In this document: piece by piece, positions 18,394 to 20,531 of the stretch
Layout of the letters: each line of letters starts with the position of its first letter
How positions within the stretch are numbered: the first letter of the stretch is position 1
Assembly (NCBI GenBank): GCA_025331435.1
Contig: JAIWNI010000226.1
Location: forward strand, 1 to 20,531
From: Choanephora cucurbitarum
Lineage: Eukaryota; Mucoromycota; Mucoromycetes; Mucorales; Choanephoraceae
DNA: 20,531 nt
Direction: 5' to 3'
Translations under genes and position numbers: made by a program
Notes under the pieces: model-generated
Told to the model about the DNA's origin: nothing
The model's database searches: none
What the model saw: the letters and a program-made list of their open reading frames with translations, nothing else

Positions 18394-19260
18394 TGGCGAG
18401 TACTCGCCAAAAAATCATGTGACAAAATGGCGAGTACTCGCCAAATAATCATGTGACAAAATGGCGAGTACTCGCCAAAAAATCATGTGACAAAATGGCG
18501 AGTACTCGCCAAATAATCATGTGACAAAATGGCGAGTACTCGCCAAATAATCATGTGACAAAATGGCGAGTACTCGCCAAATAATCATGTGACAAAATGG
18601 CGAGTACTCGCCAAATAATCATGTGACAAAATGGCGAGTACTCGCCAAAAAATCATGTGACAAAATGGCGAGTACTCGCCAAATAATCATGTGACAAAAT
18701 GGCGAGTACTCGCCAAATAATCATGTGACAAAATGGCGAGTACTCGCCAAAAAATCATGTGACAAAATGGCGAGTACTCGCCAAAAAATCATGTGACAAA
18801 ATGGCGAGTACTCGCCAAATAATCATGTGACAAAATGGCGAGTACTCGCCAAATAATCATGTGACAAAATGGCGAGTACTCGCCAAATAATCATGTGACA
18901 AAATGGCGAGTACTCGCCAAATAATCATGTGACAAAATGGCGAGTACTCGCCAAATAATCATGTGACAAAATGGCGAGTACTCGCCAAATAATCATGTGA
19001 CAAAATGGCGAGTACTCGCCAAAAAATCATGTGACAAAATGGCGAGTACTCGCCAAATAATCATGTGACAAAATGGCGAGTACTCGCCAAATAATCATGT
19101 GACAAAATGGCGAGTACTCGCCAAAAAATCATGTGACAAAATGGCGAGTACTCGCCAAATAATCATGTGACAAAATGGCGAGTACTCGCCAAATAATCAT
19201 GTGACAAAATGGCGAGTACTCGCCAAATAATCATGTGACAAAATGGCGAGTACTCGCCAA
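18394..19260. repeat. 34-bp tandem satellite, 25 full units plus a partial
   Basis: The unit is TGGCGAGTACTCGCCAAA followed by W (A or T) and AATCATGTGACAAAA. From the first TGGCGAG (18394) to the last (19244) is exactly 850 bases, 25 x 34, with no length change and essentially one variable base. Each unit holds the perfect 14-bp palindrome GGCGAGTACTCGCC and a CATGTGAC site (GTCACATG on the other strand). Near-identity means recent expansion or strong homogenisation. The array starts 113 bases upstream of the ATG of the minus-strand gene. Confidence 0.97.
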
Positions 19261-19262
19261 TA

Positions 19263-19550
19263 TTATGAGGATTTAATGCACAGAACTGATTCACTAACCG
19301 GATCAAGTAGAGGATTTTGTTTCATGAATGCGATTTTTACAGATATATTTGTTCTATCGATGTATGTATCTGTCAACTGAGTATTCTGCGTATAATCTAC
19401 AGCACCATAGTTGTTATTTGTTGTGGGTAAAAGTATAAAAAAGACACTACAGCTCATGAGGAAAAAATTGAATGTGTGAGAGGGAGTAAATTTGAGTAAG
19501 AAAGTTCGTAAACAAAGATCTCTCATTGGGACATCTATAGATGGTGACAT
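19263..19550 (-). CDS. Hypothetical small membrane-protein-like frame
   Basis: This opens with a true ATG (MSPSIDVPMRDLCLRTFLLK) and has one hydrophobic segment (FNFFLMSCSVFFILLP, about residues 29-44) followed by a polar region (YTQNTQLTDTYIDRTN). That is the shape of a type II membrane protein or of a signal anchor. Its last 15 or so codons are antisense to the right flank of the interspersed repeat, so the original C-terminus may have been replaced. No family is recognised. In AT-rich DNA hydrophobic frames arise easily. Confidence 0.3.
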   Translation of the reverse strand: MSPSIDVPMRDLCLRTFLLKFTPSHTFNFFLMSCSVFFILLPTTNNNYGAVDYTQNTQLTDTYIDRTNISVKIAFMKQNPLLDPVSESVLCIKSS

Positions 19551-19580
19551 TCAAAAAATTTGAGTAATTCGCATCAAGGT

Positions 19581-19650
19581 GGTGTGTAAAAGTGCGGGAT
19601 TCGAGCATCTGTTACCATAAAGTAACGCATTTTAGCTACTCTTATGCTTT
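19581..19650 (-). repeat. tRNA-like sequence (SINE head or tRNA pseudogene)
   Basis: The minus strand shows GAGTAGCTAAAATGCG (A-box-like), a GTTAC/GTAAC anticodon-arm stem around TTTATG, and GCTCGAATCCCGC (B-box-like with one change). The spacing is tRNA-like. The six-base loop and weak T-stem argue against a functional tRNA. Confidence 0.4.
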
Positions 19651-19827
19651 AGATTTCTCGGAATGATTTTCTCCTGACCTAAAATATTTAATTCCGTGTT
19701 TGTTTCAACAAATAGTGTTAAATAGATATTAATTTAATGAGTAATATGATTCGTCAGCGGTTTAGAAAATGACCGGATTTAGAATATCTTTATGCAGAAT
19801 ACTTATTTAGGATTGCTTATAATAAAA

Positions 19828-19847
19828 GCCCATTTCTTGAAATGGGC
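19828..19847. repeat. Perfect 9-bp inverted repeat
   Basis: GCCCATTTC and GAAATGGGC are separated by TT. The 2-base spacer makes it a near-palindrome, more like a dimer-binding site than an RNA hairpin. It has no clear gene partner. Confidence 0.65.
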
Positions 19848-19865
19848 CAATGAATTATACGCAAT

Positions 19866-20066
19866 TTAGAGAAATCTTGATTGGGTATCAAATATATAAG
19901 TGCATCCTAGGCGCCTTTGAGAATAATATTCTTTTAGCGATGGTTTAGAGAATTCATCTGATGAATGCATATACAACCACATCGTAATCACAATAAAAAT
20001 GTACAGCAAACAGTTAATGCAAGGAATGAAGGATTTGTTTAGATTGATCTTTGAAGGATTGATCAT
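19866..20066 (-). CDS. Hypothetical small type II membrane-like frame
   Basis: A true ATG starts a 66-codon frame with a short Lys/Asn-rich head, one hydrophobic span (CLLYIFIVITMWLYM, about residues 20-34) and a polar tail with SSDEFSKPSLKEYYSQRR. The layout is like the N-terminus of a Golgi-type membrane protein cut short. It could be exon 1 of a longer minus-strand gene, with the 19263-19550 frame further down, but I cannot place a convincing donor. It may be spurious. Confidence 0.3.
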   Translation of the reverse strand: MINPSKINLNKSFIPCINCLLYIFIVITMWLYMHSSDEFSKPSLKEYYSQRRLGCTYIFDTQSRFL

Positions 20067-20333
20067 GATAACGGATAAAGTTGTGACTAACTATAAAGAA
20101 TATAAAAGTAATAGGAAAGCTATGTGTAAGTGTATGTCTTACATTAAGGTCATTAAGGCTTCAACGCTGATTTGATACTTCTTCCTCTAATCAATAGAGA
20201 CCTCAATTTAGGAGAACAGAGCATAGCTTATAAAGTCGTCTAGAAGTAAAAGCCTTCATATCGAGATGGCATCGCTAAAACAAAGAATTCCAAAATGTAA
20301 AATCAGTATCCTTTTTTTTCCTTCATTCATAAT

Positions 20334-20531
20334 GAGTGCCGAAGTTACCAAAGCTCGTTAGCGAAGCCAAACCACGTTTCTGACAGCAAGATTTTGAAGA
20401 CGCAGCAACATGGACTTACTGGGATCGGCATGATGGAGTTAATGAGTGATGATGCATGACTCGCCATGGGAAGGTTGACAACATGTTGAGAAAGCAAGCC
20501 GAAGAAACAGACGCGCTTATGGAGATTAGTT
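20334..20531 (+). pseudogene. Partial coding sequence running off the right end
   Basis: Two overlapping frames read like protein: SSLAKPNHVSDSKILKTQQ and GLTGIGMMELMSDDA to a TGA at 20457-20459, then in another frame HGKVDNMLRKQAEETDALME up to the last base. Either an intron or a frameshift near 20455 separates them. The second block is a charged helix likely to continue beyond the window. No family is recognised. Confidence 0.3.

Larger units (their letters stand above)
18213..19315 (+). repeat. Interspersed repeat, copy 2, expanded by a tandem array
   Basis: The left part (to 18393) and the right part (from 19261) match the left and right parts of the 7073-7325 repeat in the same orientation. 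The match resumes in TATGAGG/TTATGAGG-TTTAATGCACA immediately after the last unit. The only large difference is the 867-bp tandem array in place of one palindrome. Its left part overlaps exon 1 of the minus-strand gene and lies directly upstream of that gene's ATG. Confidence 0.7.

Noticed and set aside
18394..19260. CRISPR-like array
   Set aside because: The whole 34-bp unit repeats; there are no unique spacers, no cas genes, and the setting is eukaryotic.

Overview
The window looks like AT-rich nuclear DNA of an early-diverging fungus, most likely Mucoromycota (inference). The evidence is interrupted genes with very short introns (45-55 nt, GTAAGT/GTATGT donors, CTAAC/TTAAC-type branch points), A/T-rich spacers, no operon logic, and several decayed mobile-element genes. 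There are no rRNA genes, no intact housekeeping gene and no CRISPR. Most open frames longer than 60 codons are chance or antisense frames. The real coding signal is in short exons that must be joined across introns, and nearly all of it is damaged.

Layout. 0.7-1.7 kb (+): a four-exon unknown gene with two frameshifts. 1.75-5.0 kb: long AT-rich stretch without a supportable gene. 5.0-5.95 kb (-): broken unknown gene, whose last exon has a second degenerate copy at 6.36-6.44 kb. 6.5-7.0 kb (+): heavily mutated fragment of the same unknown family as the gene at 16.8-18.3 kb, followed by a non-coding repeat (7.07-7.33 kb) with one GAGTACTC palindrome. 7.66-9.22 kb (-): ISXO2/IS1595-like DDE transposase pseudogene. 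10.2-10.9 kb: unassigned coding-like fragments. 11.84-13.60 kb (+): a second, diverged ISXO2-like transposase gene with the same intron positions. 13.9-15.6 kb (+): unknown gene broken into several frames. 16.8-18.3 kb (-): unknown gene of about 446 codons that splices in phase and is spoiled by only one extra base. Directly upstream of its start, 18.39-19.26 kb is an exact 34-bp tandem array (25 full units plus a partial), sitting inside a second copy of the 7.1-kb repeat. 19.3-20.5 kb: two small membrane-protein-like frames on the minus strand and a gene fragment running off the right end.

At least five tRNA-derived sequences (one clearly tRNA-Trp-like) lie between these units and look like SINE heads or tRNA pseudogenes. 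Overall this is a transposon graveyard: two related DDE transposase genes, one multi-copy unknown gene family, SINE-like insertions and a young satellite expanded from a single-copy palindrome. Many of the stops fit C:G to T:A changes, consistent with RIP-like mutation or methyl-cytosine decay.
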